Numbered from the stretch's first letter, positions 8,752-17,966 are shown. The stretch: DNA of 57,704 bases from an uncultured Clostridia bacterium (GCA_945923775.1 CAMELR010000016.1:1-57704), one strand, 5' to 3'. Program-made: numbers and translations. Notes: generated from the sequence alone by a model not told the origin.

Positions 8752-8847
8752 GCTATGTGAAAATGATATATTATTATCCTTTGAAAAAGTGCAACCTTAA
8801 CCATATTACGGCTGTTTTATTGGTAGAAAGCTAAAGGGGGTGACAGC

Positions 8848-9588
8848 ATGGAAGAAAACGAGAAGCCAAGAAAACGCAGGGCGATGATCCACGTCAAGGA
8901 TCTGCGCAAGGAATATACGCTTGAAGGCGGGGAATCCGTAGTAGCGCTGAAACGAATCAACCTCGACATAATGGAAGGCGAGCTCTGCTGCATTTTCGGT
9001 ACGTCTGGCTCGGGTAAATCCACGCTGCTGAATCAGCTTGCCGGTCTTGAAAAACCGACATTCGGGGACGTTTACATAAGAGGAGTTCCTATAACGCGGC
9101 TGAGCGAAAATCAGCTTGCAGCGTTCCGGCAGAAGCACATTGGATTCGTGTTCCAGTCATATAATCTGCTGCCGTTCATGAACGCGGTGGAGAACGTAGC
9201 AATGCCGCTGATGTTCCGCGGGGACAGCAAGCGCGACAGAACGCGGAAAGCGGTCGCAATGCTGAAAAAAGTCGGGCTGGGGAATCGATTGAAACACTAT
9301 CCGAGGCAGATGTCCGGCGGACAACAGCAGCGAGTGGGAATTGCAAGAGCGTTCGTTGCAAAGCCCGATGTTGTATTCGCAGACGAGCCTACGGGAAATC
9401 TCGATTCCAAAACGACGATCGAGGTAATGGACATGATAAAGTCCTTTGCAAGAAAGTACAATCAGACGATAGTGCTTGTTACGCACGATCCGGAGCTTGC
9501 GCAGTACGCTGACAGAATAGTAACGCTTGTTGACGGAAGAATAGTAAGCGATACAAAAGGAGATAACAATGAGCAAGAGAATAAGTAA
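8848..9588 (+). CDS. ABC transporter ATP-binding protein, MacB/LolD/YknY type
   Basis: A 246-residue ATPase. Walker A GTSGSGKST is at 51-59, the Q-loop is at VFQS (Q103), the signature MSGGQQQR starts at 155, Walker B VVFADE is at 175-180 and the H-loop histidine is near 213. The AGLEKPT and NLLPFMNAVENV segments are typical of the LolD/MacB/FtsE branch, which powers FtsX-like permeases. It is the first gene of a three-gene operon; the next gene begins inside its last 20 bases, so the two are translationally coupled. AAGGGGG precedes the ATG. Confidence 0.92.
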   Translation: MEENEKPRKRRAMIHVKDLRKEYTLEGGESVVALKRINLDIMEGELCCIFGTSGSGKSTLLNQLAGLEKPTFGDVYIRGVPITRLSENQLAAFRQKHIGFVFQSYNLLPFMNAVENVAMPLMFRGDSKRDRTRKAVAMLKKVGLGNRLKHYPRQMSGGQQQRVGIARAFVAKPDVVFADEPTGNLDSKTTIEVMDMIKSFARKYNQTIVLVTHDPELAQYADRIVTLVDGRIVSDTKGDNNEQENK

Positions 9589-12500
9589 GGTATTATCAAT
9601 ACTTCTGAGCGCGTCGCTGGCAGCGGCGTCCGTTCCAGTGATCCCGTTAGCCGCGTATGCCGATAATGGTACCACTACCAGCACGTCGGAAGCACCGGAT
9701 CCCGGCGACAAGAAAGACGACGCGGGACTTACCCTGAACCCTGTTGTAGTAAATTACTCGATACTTGACAGTAAGGGAAAAGAGCAGAAGACGATCTATA
9801 AAAACACCTCCTTCGTTATGAAAATGACGATAAAGGATATCAAGGTCAAGACAAGCCAGGTGACAGGCGGCGGAGCCGGGATCGACTTCCTCAAGTCCGT
9901 CGACAGCTTCAAGGGCACTCTTGACAGCCTGACCGTTACTTCGCAGGGCGATGAATTATTAAGATACGACATAGTACTTAAGGACTGCAAGTGGGTCGGC
10001 GATGACAAGAGCTTCGGCTTCAAGGTAGGCTACACCGGCGGCAGCGACTATGTGGACGGCTCGGTAAACGTGCTTGAGTGTACAACTTCTGACAGCACGC
10101 CAACTCCTGACGAGTCCAACCCTGAGCCTATAATCAAGATAACCGCTGTGGAGCCTGATAATCCCATCAAGGCAGGCGAGGAAGGCGAATTCAAGATTCG
10201 CCTGAAAAATCTCGGAGCAACATCTGCGTACAATATACTCGCAGAGGTCACTTCCGCTGAGGAGATACTCATTAAGGAAGGCACCGGCACACAGGATATC
10301 GAGAGCCTTGGCTTCAAGGACGAGAAGATACTCACAATAAAGTATAAAGCGCTCGGCAAAATAACATCTGAGAAGCAGAATTTCACGGTAAACCTCAGAT
10401 ATTATTATGACAACGGCTCTACGGAGACAACCGGAAGCGCTACGGCACAGGTAGCCGCCGCCGCGGAGATATCCACCGAGGAAAAGGTATATCCGGTTAT
10501 CGACGCAAGCTTCTCAATGACAGAGGCTGACATTGATCCGGATAAGAGCTACAGCGGCGTTCTCACGATAAAGAACAGCGGCTCCGCAGATATAAAGGGT
10601 CTGTTCGTGAACTTCACAAGCACAGATGATATCGTTATAACCGACGGCACTGCCTCCAGATATTTTGAAGATATCCCGATGGGAACAACAAAGCAGATAA
10701 CAATGAAGTTCCGCACCATGAAGGATATCACCACCATCAAGCAGTCCATCACAGCAAACCTCAAGTATAACTATGTTTCCGGCGGCGATGAGAAGGAAGG
10801 CACCTACGAGGAAGCGTTCGTAATGTTCGGTCAGAAGGCCGCTGAGACAGCCCCTCTGCCGATAATCTCATCAACTCCGCTTGATTTCGACCTCCAGGCA
10901 GGCAAGAGCTACCGCAAGGCTTTCTTTATTATAAATAAGGGCAACGAGGATATGGAGAACATCACCGTCAAGGTAAAAGGCGGCGAGGGGATCAACATCA
11001 CAAACGGCACCGATACATTCTTTGTCGATAAGATAAAGGCGGGCGGTCAGAAGCGCATTCTTGTACGTTTTGACACCGCCGCGGAGCTTGCAAGCGTGAG
11101 CCAGACCCTCGATGTTGAGCTTGAGTACCGCTACGACAAGAGCGGCACTACCACGACCGAGACCAAGACCGGCACGATCAGCATGAATTCGGAAGTATCC
11201 ACCGCTCCGGTGCTTCGCATCACCGGCGAAAAGCTCGATTCCGCGATAGTTCCCAACACTGATTATGAGTACACCATCTCCGTAAAGAACTACGGCGACA
11301 TCACCGTAAGGGATGTATTTGTTGACCTGACCGGCACAGACGCATTCTACTTCCTTGACGGAACGGAATCCGCGTTCATCGACATCATCAGACCGCAGTC
11401 TACGGCTTCCTTCAAGGTTAAGTTCAGAACCCTTGATGACATCACCGCCGAAAAGCAGGGGATCACTGCGGCAATGAAGTACAGCTACGGCAGAAATACT
11501 TCAATTAAGCAGGGCGAGAGTTCCTCCTCCGTAGTTATCATCGCAGCTCCTAACAAGGCAGCAGACGGCAAGGATACCGGAGCGGCTCCGAATATCATCA
11601 TCGGCAAGTACGACATCGGCGCAGACCAGATCGCGGCAGGTGACGTGTTTACACTTGATCTTGACTTCTACAACACAAACGCAACCACCGGAGTAGAGAA
11701 TATGGTAATGACCGTCAACGCAAGCGGCGACCTGTCTATCTACGGCGGCAGCAGTTCCTTCTACTATGCTAGCCTCCCCGCTGCGGGCGCGGCAAGCGAG
11801 TCCATACAGCTCAGGGCGCTTCCTACTGCGGCTACGGGAACATCTTCCGTTTCCGTGTCCTTCAAGTACGATTACCTTGTAGGCGACACCCGCACAAGCA
11901 TGACCTCCGAGCAGACAATCTATGTTCCGCTCTATCAGCCCGATAAGCTGACGCTCTCCGTAAGCAAGCCCACATACGATATTTACGTAGGCAACGAGGT
12001 TTACATAACACTCAGCTACATGAACAAGGGACGCGCAGACGCCTCCAATGTTAAGGTCGAGATCGTAAGCGACACCAGCAGTTCAGATGAGGGACCGGTC
12101 GACGACAATACCAATATCGGTGGCATGACTTCCGAGTCTACAGGTTCGTCCACTTATGAGATTCCTGCAATGGACGGCGAGCAGCCTATGTTCTCGGCTA
12201 TGTCCAACAAGCTCATCGCAGTCGACGCTGGCGCTGCAGATGGCATAATGTTCGACGACGGCGGTGCAATGGGCAACGCAGGCTACGACAATGGAATGGG
12301 CGGCTACGATGACGGCAGCGATTACAGCGACCCGGGCTATACAGCGCTCAACACCGAGAAGGTAATAGGCAATATCACAGCAGGCGGCAACGGTACCGCA
12401 GACTTCGTTATAACTCCTACAAGAGCCGGCACTGTCAGCTTTATTCTCAAGGTGACATACGAGGACTCCAACATGAACGAGATCGTAAAGGAGCTTCCCG

Positions 12501-12772
12501 TATCCCTGAACGTTTTAGAGCAGCAGTGGGATTTCCCGGATTACCCCATGACCGCTGAAACCACCGAGGTTGACGGCGAGGGCGGATTCCCGTGGATAGC
12601 CGTAATAATAGGCGGCGCAGTACTGGTTGCTGCTGGCGTTGTAGTGCTCATCGTTGTTCTCAAGAAGAAGCACAAGAACGGCAAGAAGCTCACAGCAGAC
12701 GATATCGACTGGGAGGACGAGCTGGACGACGAGGACGAAAAGTCCGACAGCGACGATAAGACAAAGGTTTAA
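9569..12772 (+). CDS. Large repeat-containing surface protein (COG1361/CARDB-like repeats) in ABC operon
   Basis: A 1067-residue exported protein. A signal peptide spans about 1-31 (AAYA-D), followed by a unique domain to about 180. Then come tandem beta-sandwich repeats of about 110 residues: 188-297, 310-423, 430-540, 547-658 and 675-790. A sixth at 794-985 is split by an Asp/Gly/Ser-rich insert near 835-925. One membrane helix lies at 1008-1031, followed by a Lys stop and a very acidic cytoplasmic tail. Repeats share a LTIKNxG-type strand, an I/F..DGT turn and a final LKY.Y strand, as in CARDB/COG1361 S-layer-like domains. In MacB/YknXYZ systems this slot holds a membrane-fusion adaptor, but no hairpin or barrel-sandwich adaptor features are visible here. 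The ligand is unknown. Confidence 0.8.
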   Translation: MSKRISKVLSILLSASLAAASVPVIPLAAYADNGTTTSTSEAPDPGDKKDDAGLTLNPVVVNYSILDSKGKEQKTIYKNTSFVMKMTIKDIKVKTSQVTGGGAGIDFLKSVDSFKGTLDSLTVTSQGDELLRYDIVLKDCKWVGDDKSFGFKVGYTGGSDYVDGSVNVLECTTSDSTPTPDESNPEPIIKITAVEPDNPIKAGEEGEFKIRLKNLGATSAYNILAEVTSAEEILIKEGTGTQDIESLGFKDEKILTIKYKALGKITSEKQNFTVNLRYYYDNGSTETTGSATAQVAAAAEISTEEKVYPVIDASFSMTEADIDPDKSYSGVLTIKNSGSADIKGLFVNFTSTDDIVITDGTASRYFEDIPMGTTKQITMKFRTMKDITTIKQSITANLKYNYVSGGDEKEGTYEEAFVMFGQKAAETAPLPIISSTPLDFDLQAGKSYRKAFFIINKGNEDMENITVKVKGGEGINITNGTDTFFVDKIKAGGQKRILVRFDTAAELASVSQTLDVELEYRYDKSGTTTTETKTGTISMNSEVSTAPVLRITGEKLDSAIVPNTDYEYTISVKNYGDITVRDVFVDLTGTDAFYFLDGTESAFIDIIRPQSTASFKVKFRTLDDITAEKQGITAAMKYSYGRNTSIKQGESSSSVVIIAAPNKAADGKDTGAAPNIIIGKYDIGADQIAAGDVFTLDLDFYNTNATTGVENMVMTVNASGDLSIYGGSSSFYYASLPAAGAASESIQLRALPTAATGTSSVSVSFKYDYLVGDTRTSMTSEQTIYVPLYQPDKLTLSVSKPTYDIYVGNEVYITLSYMNKGRADASNVKVEIVSDTSSSDEGPVDDNTNIGGMTSESTGSSTYEIPAMDGEQPMFSAMSNKLIAVDAGAADGIMFDDGGAMGNAGYDNGMGGYDDGSDYSDPGYTALNTEKVIGNITAGGNGTADFVITPTRAGTVSFILKVTYEDSNMNEIVKELPVSLNVLEQQWDFPDYPMTAETTEVDGEGGFPWIAVIIGGAVLVAAGVVVLIVVLKKKHKNGKKLTADDIDWEDELDDEDEKSDSDDKTKV

Positions 12773-12784
12773 TGGTGACGAGCC

Positions 12785-14179
12785 ATGAAAATTTTAGACA
12801 TGATAAAGATGTGCCTGCAAAACCTGACGCGCAGGAAGTCGAGAACTATCCTGACTGTCCTGGGCGTTGTGGTTGGCTGCTGTGCCATCGTAACTATGAT
12901 GTCGATCGGCTTCGGAGTTCAGAATTCGCAGCAGATCATGCTAGAGGGCATGGGCGACCTTACCCTTATACAGGTGTATTCAAGCGGACGTAAGGATTCC
13001 AAGCTGGACGACGCGGCTATCAAGAAATTCCAGAATATCGCGAACGTTGACGTTGCGCTCGGAAAGAGCCAGCTCAACAATGTAAACATGACAGTGTACG
13101 CCGGAGATAACGACCGCTACGAGATGCAGTGGGTGCAGGTCGTAGGCATAAATAAGGAGGCAATGGAGAAATTCGGGTTTCAGCTAATAGAAGGCTCCTA
13201 CCCGAAGAACAGCTTTGAGGTGCTAGCTGGGCAGTACACGGCGTACAATCTCCAGGATTCGATGCGCCCTGATGGTAATAATACCATAAGCCGATGGGAT
13301 TATATGTACTCATACGATCCCAACACCGGCATGATGACCGAAAACGATTCATCGGCGCTCCCCGACCCTTACATGCAGCTTAACGGTCAAACATTGAAGC
13401 TGGAGCTTTACAGCTATGATAATCCGGATTCCAAGAAATATCAGGATATAAAGGTCACAGGTATCGTCAAGGAAGATTACAACAAGGACTATGCCACCAG
13501 CGAGGGTCTTATATTCTTTACCAGCGATCTCCAGGCGCTGTATAAGATGTTCTATCCATCCGCAGACCAGAATAAGATGGAATACAGCGAGATATACGTC
13601 AAGGCGAAGGATATCTCGCAGGTCGCGGACATTGAAAGCGCGATCAAGAAGCTTGGCTATTCCACCTATTCGATGGAGTCAGTCCGTAAGCCACTTGAGG
13701 AAGAGGCTCGCAAGCAGCAGATGATGCTCGGCGGACTTGGCGCGGTTTCTCTGTTCGTAGCGGCTCTCGGCATTACGAATACTATGATAATGTCAATCTC
13801 TGAGCGTACGCGCGAGATCGGCGTTATGAAGGCGCTTGGGTGCTTCCTGGGCAATATACGTACCGTGTTCCTCATGGAAGCGGGATTTATCGGACTCATC
13901 GGCGGTTTTATAGGCAGCATACTGAGTTTCTTCATTTCGGTGGGAATGAACGTCTTTACCAATGAAGCAGCGAAGTCGATGCAGATAACAGACATAGGCT
14001 CGCTGTGGACAATGATAACCACCGCAATGGATCCTGCCAACAGCCCGATGTCCATTGTTCCGCTGTGGCTTTATGGCTTTGCTATACTGTTTTCTATCTG
14101 TATAGGCCTCGGCTCGGGATTCTACCCGGCAAACAAGGCGGTGCATATCTCCGCAATGGAGGCTATCAAGCGCGAATGA
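12785..14179 (+). CDS. ABC transporter permease, MacB/FtsX type
   Basis: A 464-residue permease. It has one N-terminal membrane helix after the basic NLTRRKSRTILT motif, a long extracytoplasmic MacB periplasmic-core-like domain (about 45-310) and three C-terminal helices containing the FtsX block. In that block SERTREIGVMKALG contacts the ATPase. The C-terminus ends in YPANKAVHISAMEAIKRE, the usual ending of MacB-type permeases (PA..A....P.EAL). It starts 12 bases after the large surface protein and ends the operon before a strong terminator. The complex probably acts in export or mechanotransmission at the envelope rather than uptake. Confidence 0.9.
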   Translation: MKILDMIKMCLQNLTRRKSRTILTVLGVVVGCCAIVTMMSIGFGVQNSQQIMLEGMGDLTLIQVYSSGRKDSKLDDAAIKKFQNIANVDVALGKSQLNNVNMTVYAGDNDRYEMQWVQVVGINKEAMEKFGFQLIEGSYPKNSFEVLAGQYTAYNLQDSMRPDGNNTISRWDYMYSYDPNTGMMTENDSSALPDPYMQLNGQTLKLELYSYDNPDSKKYQDIKVTGIVKEDYNKDYATSEGLIFFTSDLQALYKMFYPSADQNKMEYSEIYVKAKDISQVADIESAIKKLGYSTYSMESVRKPLEEEARKQQMMLGGLGAVSLFVAALGITNTMIMSISERTREIGVMKALGCFLGNIRTVFLMEAGFIGLIGGFIGSILSFFISVGMNVFTNEAAKSMQITDIGSLWTMITTAMDPANSPMSIVPLWLYGFAILFSICIGLGSGFYPANKAVHISAMEAIKRE

Positions 14180-14188
14180 CATAATAAT

Positions 14189-14230
14189 AACAAGGACAGG
14201 CCGACGAAAGTTAACCTGTCCTTGTTTGCT
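14189..14230 (+). terminator. Terminator after the MacB-like operon
   Basis: A 12-bp perfect stem AACAAGGACAGG (14189-14200) / CCTGTCCTTGTT (14215-14226) followed by TGCTTTG. The T tract is short. Confidence 0.8.
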
Positions 14231-14318
14231 TTGTTAAATGTGCACTAAAGTTTTTTTATGAAATTGTGAAAACTGTGTGTTATGCATAAAAGATATGATA
14301 GGTATGCCGATTTAGCAT

Positions 14319-14347
14319 TTTACAATAAGTGAGAATGATGTTATAAT
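14319..14347 (+). promoter_or_regulatory. Sigma-A promoter for the iron alcohol dehydrogenase
   Basis: TTTACA (14319-14324), a 17-base spacer and TATAAT (14342-14347). The same -35 variant occurs in front of adhE. Confidence 0.78.
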
Positions 14348-14394
14348 AATATCAATAAAAACTGATGGGATTTATTGAAAAAATCTGTCGGTTT

Positions 14395-14412
14395 TTCACA
14401 AGACTTTCACAA
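14395..14412 (+). repeat. Direct repeat TTCACAA x2 in the Fe-ADH leader
   Basis: TTCACAA occurs at 14395-14401 and 14406-14412, one helical turn (11 bases) apart, just before the ribosome site. The reverse complement TTGTGAA occurs at 14264-14270 upstream of the promoter. These match Rex half-sites in sequence but are not arranged as a full Rex palindrome. Confidence 0.4.
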
Positions 14413-14429
14413 ATGGAGGTACACTTACA

Positions 14430-15647
14430 ATGGCTAGATTTACTTTACCGAGAGATGTCTATCATGGAAAGGGCGCACTCGAGAACCTGAAGGCTCTCAA
14501 GGGCAAAAAGGCTGTTATCGTTGTCGGCGGAGGCTCTATGAAGCGTTTCGGCTTCCTTGACAAAGCAGAGAACTATCTGAAGGAAGCTGGCTTTGAAGTA
14601 ATGATCATCGACGGCGTTGAGCCTGATCCTTCTGTAACCACCGTTATGAACGGTGCAGCAAAGATGCTCGACTTCCAGCCTGACTGGATCGTAGCAATGG
14701 GCGGCGGCTCTCCTATCGACGCTGCTAAGGCAATGTGGATCAAGTATGAGTATCCGGAATGTACCTTTGAGGATATGTGCAAGGTATTCGGTATCCCTGA
14801 GCTGAGAAAGAAAGCGCACTTCTGCGCTATTCCTTCCACCTCCGGCACTGCTACCGAGGTTACTGCGTTCTCCATCATCACCGATTACGACAACGGTATC
14901 AAGTACCCGATTGCAGACTTCGAGATCACTCCTGATGTTGCTATCGTTGATTCCGACCTCGCAGAGACAATGCCGCAGAAGCTGACAGCTCACACCGGTA
15001 TGGATGCTATGACCCACGCTATCGAGGCATACGTATCCACCGCTAACTGCGACTTCACAGACGCGCTTGCTATCCACGCTATCGAGATGATCCAGGCAGA
15101 CCTGGTTAAGTCCTACAATGGCGACATGGCTGCACGTGCAAGAATGCACAATGCACAGTGCCTTGCTGGTATGGCGTTCTCCAACGCACTGCTTGGTATC
15201 GTTCACTCCATGGCTCACAAGACCGGCGCTATCTTCCAGGATTACGGCGCACATATTATCCACGGCGCAGCAAACGCTATGTACCTGCCTAAGGTAATCG
15301 CGTTCAACGCTAAGGATCCGACAGCTAAGAAGCGCTACGGCGTTATTGCTGATTACATGCACCTCGAAGGCTCCAACGATGATGAGAAGATCGCTTCCCT
15401 CATCAAGTACCTCCGCGGCATGAACGATCAGCTCAAGATCCCGCACTGCATCAAGAACTACGGCGCAGACAGCTATCCCTGCGAGCAGGGCTTCGTTCCC
15501 GAGAATGTATTCCTTGAGAGAGTACACGACATCGCAGTTAACGCTATCGCAGACGCATGTACCGGTTCTAACCCCCGTCAGCCCTCACCCGAGGAGATGG
15601 AGAAGCTGCTCAAGTGCTGCTACTACGACACAGACGTTGATTTCTAA
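14430..15647 (+). CDS. Iron-containing (group III) alcohol dehydrogenase
   Basis: A 405-residue NAD(P)-dependent Fe-ADH, probably an aldehyde or butanol/ethanol dehydrogenase. The nucleotide-binding block is MGGGSPIDAAKA. The iron ligands fall in the MDAMTHAIEAY and HSMAHKTGA segments and in the GAHIIHGAANA segment. The length is that of single-domain enzymes and the sequence parallels the C-terminal half of the adhE product at 44125-46749. Start ATG 14430 has GGAGG about 11 bases upstream. The gene is monocistronic between its own promoter and a strong terminator. The substrate cannot be fixed from sequence; ethanol formation is the natural guess next to a fermentative gene set. Confidence 0.93.
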   Translation: MARFTLPRDVYHGKGALENLKALKGKKAVIVVGGGSMKRFGFLDKAENYLKEAGFEVMIIDGVEPDPSVTTVMNGAAKMLDFQPDWIVAMGGGSPIDAAKAMWIKYEYPECTFEDMCKVFGIPELRKKAHFCAIPSTSGTATEVTAFSIITDYDNGIKYPIADFEITPDVAIVDSDLAETMPQKLTAHTGMDAMTHAIEAYVSTANCDFTDALAIHAIEMIQADLVKSYNGDMAARARMHNAQCLAGMAFSNALLGIVHSMAHKTGAIFQDYGAHIIHGAANAMYLPKVIAFNAKDPTAKKRYGVIADYMHLEGSNDDEKIASLIKYLRGMNDQLKIPHCIKNYGADSYPCEQGFVPENVFLERVHDIAVNAIADACTGSNPRQPSPEEMEKLLKCCYYDTDVDF

Positions 15648-15670
15648 TCATCGGCTAATCGCATAAACCG

Positions 15671-15699
15671 ACCCCGCCGGAGCTATCCGGCGGGGTTTC
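15671..15699 (+). terminator. Terminator after the Fe-ADH gene
   Basis: A 10-bp perfect stem ACCCCGCCGG / CCGGCGGGGT (15671-15680, 15687-15696) with loop AGCTAT, followed by TTCT. Confidence 0.88.
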
Positions 15700-15702
15700 T
15701 GC

Positions 15703-15731
15703 TTGACAAAATCAGGCTATTGAGCTATAAT
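15703..15731 (+). promoter_or_regulatory. Consensus sigma-A promoter for the MATE exporter
   Basis: Perfect TTGACA (15703-15708), a 17-base spacer and perfect TATAAT (15726-15731), immediately after the preceding terminator. Confidence 0.9.
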
Positions 15732-15792
15732 AAAATGAGTCTTGAGCGATCAGGGCTTATTTTATTGTGACCAAACATCAAAGGAATATAAA

Positions 15793-17154
15793 ATGCAGAA
15801 AAACAGGGATTTTACCACCGGGAGCATAACCGGCGGATTGTGGGCGTTCGCCGTGCCGCTTATGCTGGGAAACGTATTGCAGCAGTTCTATAATCTGGCT
15901 GATACATGGGTCGTCGGGAAGTACATCGGCGACAACGCGCTGGCTGCGGTCGGCTCGTCGTATACGCTCATGACGTTCCTGACATCGGTTATAATCGGCT
16001 TATCGCTGGGAACCGGCTCGTTTATTTCGATGGCGTTCGGCAGAAAAGAGCAGGACTCCATACGTAATGGCATATTCATGTCAGCGGGGATAATCGGGGT
16101 GCTTACATTGCTGATAACCGCGGCGTTTTACATGCTTACAGGCCCGATAATCTCCCTGCTGAACGTCCCGGCGGAACTGACCGGCGACATGCACACATAC
16201 CTTGCTTACGTGTTCATCGGATTTTTCGCGGTGTTCCTTTATAATTACATCTCCAACATACTGCGCGGAATGGGGAATTCAACCCTGCCGCTGATTTTCC
16301 TTGGAGTGTCCGTGGCGCTGAACGTCGGGCTTGACCTGCTTTTCGTCATACCGTTAGGCATGGGAATAATGGGAGCCGCTCTGGCTACGGTCATAGCGCA
16401 GTACGTTTCCGGCGTCGGCGTACTTGTGTATTTCATCGCGGCTTATCCGGAGTTCCGGCTGACCCGCCGGGATATGCGCTGGGACAGCCGGAATTTCCGC
16501 AGTATTTTGTCGCTGTCGGGATTTACCTGCTTGCAGCAGTCGGTGATGAACCTCGGGATTCTGATGGTGCAGGCGGTCGTGAACAGCTTTGGCTCGGTGG
16601 TTATGGCGGCGTTTTCGGTAGCTGTGAAGATAGACACGATCGCGTACATGCCAGTCCAGGACTTCGGCAACGCGTTTTCAGTGTTCACTGCGCAGAATTA
16701 CGGAGCGGGCAAAAACGAGCGGATCCGCGTCGGGATAAAGCAGTCGGTTATCAGCGTTGTGCTGTTTTGTATCGCGGTGAGCGCGGCGGTGTGCCTCCTG
16801 GCGGAGCCGCTGATGAGAGCATTTGTGGACAGCTCAAGCCGCGAGACGATCGAGGTCGGCGTGCAGTACCTCCGGACGGAAGGCGCGTGCTACATCGGTA
16901 TCGGAATTCTTTTCATGCTGTACGGCTATTACCGCGCCGTGAATAAACCTGTGATGTCCGTTGTGCTGACGGTTTTCTCGCTTGGGACCCGCGTTTTGCT
17001 TGCAAATCTGCTGTCTGCGGTTCCGGAGATCGGCGTTTTCGGCATATGGATATCAATTCCGATAGGCTGGTTTCTCGCGGACGCGGTGGGCGTCGGTTAT
17101 TTCATTGCGGTGGAGCGGAAACGGCTGTTCCGGAACGTCGGCGGAACAATTTGA
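15793..17154 (+). CDS. MATE family efflux transporter
   Basis: A 453-residue inner-membrane protein with about 12 hydrophobic helices in two halves. It opens with the typical MATE N-terminus (GSITGGLWAFAVPLMLGNVLQQFYN, residues about 9-33), followed by the DTWVVGKYIGDNALAAVG block. The second-half signature VQDFGNAFSVFTAQNYGAG is also present. MATE proteins export cationic drugs or metabolites using Na+ or H+; the substrate here is unknown. ATG 15793 is chosen over the in-frame TTG at 15742, because AAAGGA sits just upstream and the TTG would lie only about 10 bases past the -10. No regulator is linked. Confidence 0.92.
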   Translation: MQKNRDFTTGSITGGLWAFAVPLMLGNVLQQFYNLADTWVVGKYIGDNALAAVGSSYTLMTFLTSVIIGLSLGTGSFISMAFGRKEQDSIRNGIFMSAGIIGVLTLLITAAFYMLTGPIISLLNVPAELTGDMHTYLAYVFIGFFAVFLYNYISNILRGMGNSTLPLIFLGVSVALNVGLDLLFVIPLGMGIMGAALATVIAQYVSGVGVLVYFIAAYPEFRLTRRDMRWDSRNFRSILSLSGFTCLQQSVMNLGILMVQAVVNSFGSVVMAAFSVAVKIDTIAYMPVQDFGNAFSVFTAQNYGAGKNERIRVGIKQSVISVVLFCIAVSAAVCLLAEPLMRAFVDSSSRETIEVGVQYLRTEGACYIGIGILFMLYGYYRAVNKPVMSVVLTVFSLGTRVLLANLLSAVPEIGVFGIWISIPIGWFLADAVGVGYFIAVERKRLFRNVGGTI

Positions 17155-17184
17155 AAATATTCGGGAAAAATTGCTCCAACCCCC

Positions 17185-17213
17185 TTGACAAAGGGAATTG
17201 TATGTGTTATAAT
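17185..17213 (+). promoter_or_regulatory. Consensus sigma-A promoter for rplU-prp-rpmA
   Basis: Perfect TTGACA (17185-17190), a 17-base spacer and perfect TATAAT (17208-17213). Confidence 0.92.
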
Positions 17214-17219
17214 TACTTT

Positions 17220-17310
17220 GCCGCATGTGCAGGGTGAGTTGTGTCCGTTAGCGGAAACAGCTCGTAAGCGCAGAAATGCAACCCCGACGCAGCGAGTCTG
17301 AATAAAAAGA
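17220..17310 (+). promoter_or_regulatory. L21-type ribosomal protein leader
   Basis: About 90 bases of untranslated leader between a strong promoter and rplU, in the position where Firmicutes carry the L21 leader, an autoregulatory mRNA structure thought to bind ribosomal protein. The segment has complementary stretches (GTCCGTTAGCGGAA near 17240-17255 and GTAAGCGCAG...GACGCAGCG) compatible with small stems. Assignment rests mainly on location. A covariance-model search with the Rfam L21 leader would settle it. Confidence 0.6.
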
Positions 17311-17320
17311 GGTAAACAAA

Positions 17321-17626
17321 ATGTACGCAGTAATCGAAACAGGCGGAAAGCAGTATCAGGTTAAAGAGGGCGACATCGTCTTCATCGAGAAGCTCGAGGC
17401 CGAGGGCGAGATCACATTCGACAAGGTTATCATGGTAGGCAAGGACAACGGCGTTAAGGTCGGCGCTCCCTATGTTGACGGAGCAAGCGTAAAGGCTACT
17501 CTGCTCAAGAACGGCAAGTCCAAGAAGATCACCGTTTTCACCTACAAGCCCAAGAAGAGCAGCAAGAGAAAGATGGGCCACAGACAGCCGTACAGCCAGG
17601 TAAGAATTGAAGCAATCAACGCATAA
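17321..17626 (+). CDS. rplU: 50S ribosomal protein L21
   Basis: A 101-residue L21 of the large ribosomal subunit, starting [14 protein letters not shown] and holding the C-terminal family block [15 protein letters not shown]. Length and sequence are canonical. AGAGG precedes the ATG. It is the first gene of the standard Firmicutes order rplU-prp-rpmA. Confidence 0.98.
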   Translation: MYAVIETGGKQYQVKEGDIVFIEKLEAEGEITFDKVIMVGKDNGVKVGAPYVDGASVKATLLKNGKSKKITVFTYKPKKSSKRKMGHRQPYSQVRIEAINA

Positions 17627-17936
17627 TCTTCGGATAGTGTTTGCCAGGCGAGAGGGCAGGATATACGGCTTTGTTGTGACTGGACACGCAGGTTACGGCG
17701 AGGAGGGCGAGGACATCGTCTGCTCCGCTGTAAGCTCTGCCATACAGCTCGTGTGCAACACCGTTACGGATTTCTTCCATGCTGACGCTGACGCGGCAGT
17801 AGGCGAGAACCGTATCGAACTCCGTCTGAACAGTTCTGATGACCCCAGCGAGAAATTGCTTGAAGCGTTCTGTGACCATATGGAGTATATTCAGGCAAAG
17901 TATCCGGGGGTAAAGGTTGAGACAAGGGAAGCTTGA
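17607..17936 (+). CDS. prp: Ribosomal-processing cysteine protease Prp
   Basis: A protein of about 109 residues of the Prp (YsxB) family, which removes the N-terminal extension of L27 before ribosome assembly. The catalytic histidine is H27 in [14 protein letters not shown] and the cysteine is C39 in the same block. It lies between rplU and rpmA as in other Firmicutes. The start is unclear: no ATG exists near the expected N-terminus. TTG 17607 overlaps rplU by 20 bases behind a weak AGGTAAG; GTG 17637 is also in frame, but would trim the first strand. Translational coupling to rplU is likely. Confidence 0.9.
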   Translation: MKQSTHNLRIVFARREGRIYGFVVTGHAGYGEEGEDIVCSAVSSAIQLVCNTVTDFFHADADAAVGENRIELRLNSSDDPSEKLLEAFCDHMEYIQAKYPGVKVETREA

Positions 17937-17966
17937 CTTCCGAATGATAACAGGAGGAATATAACA

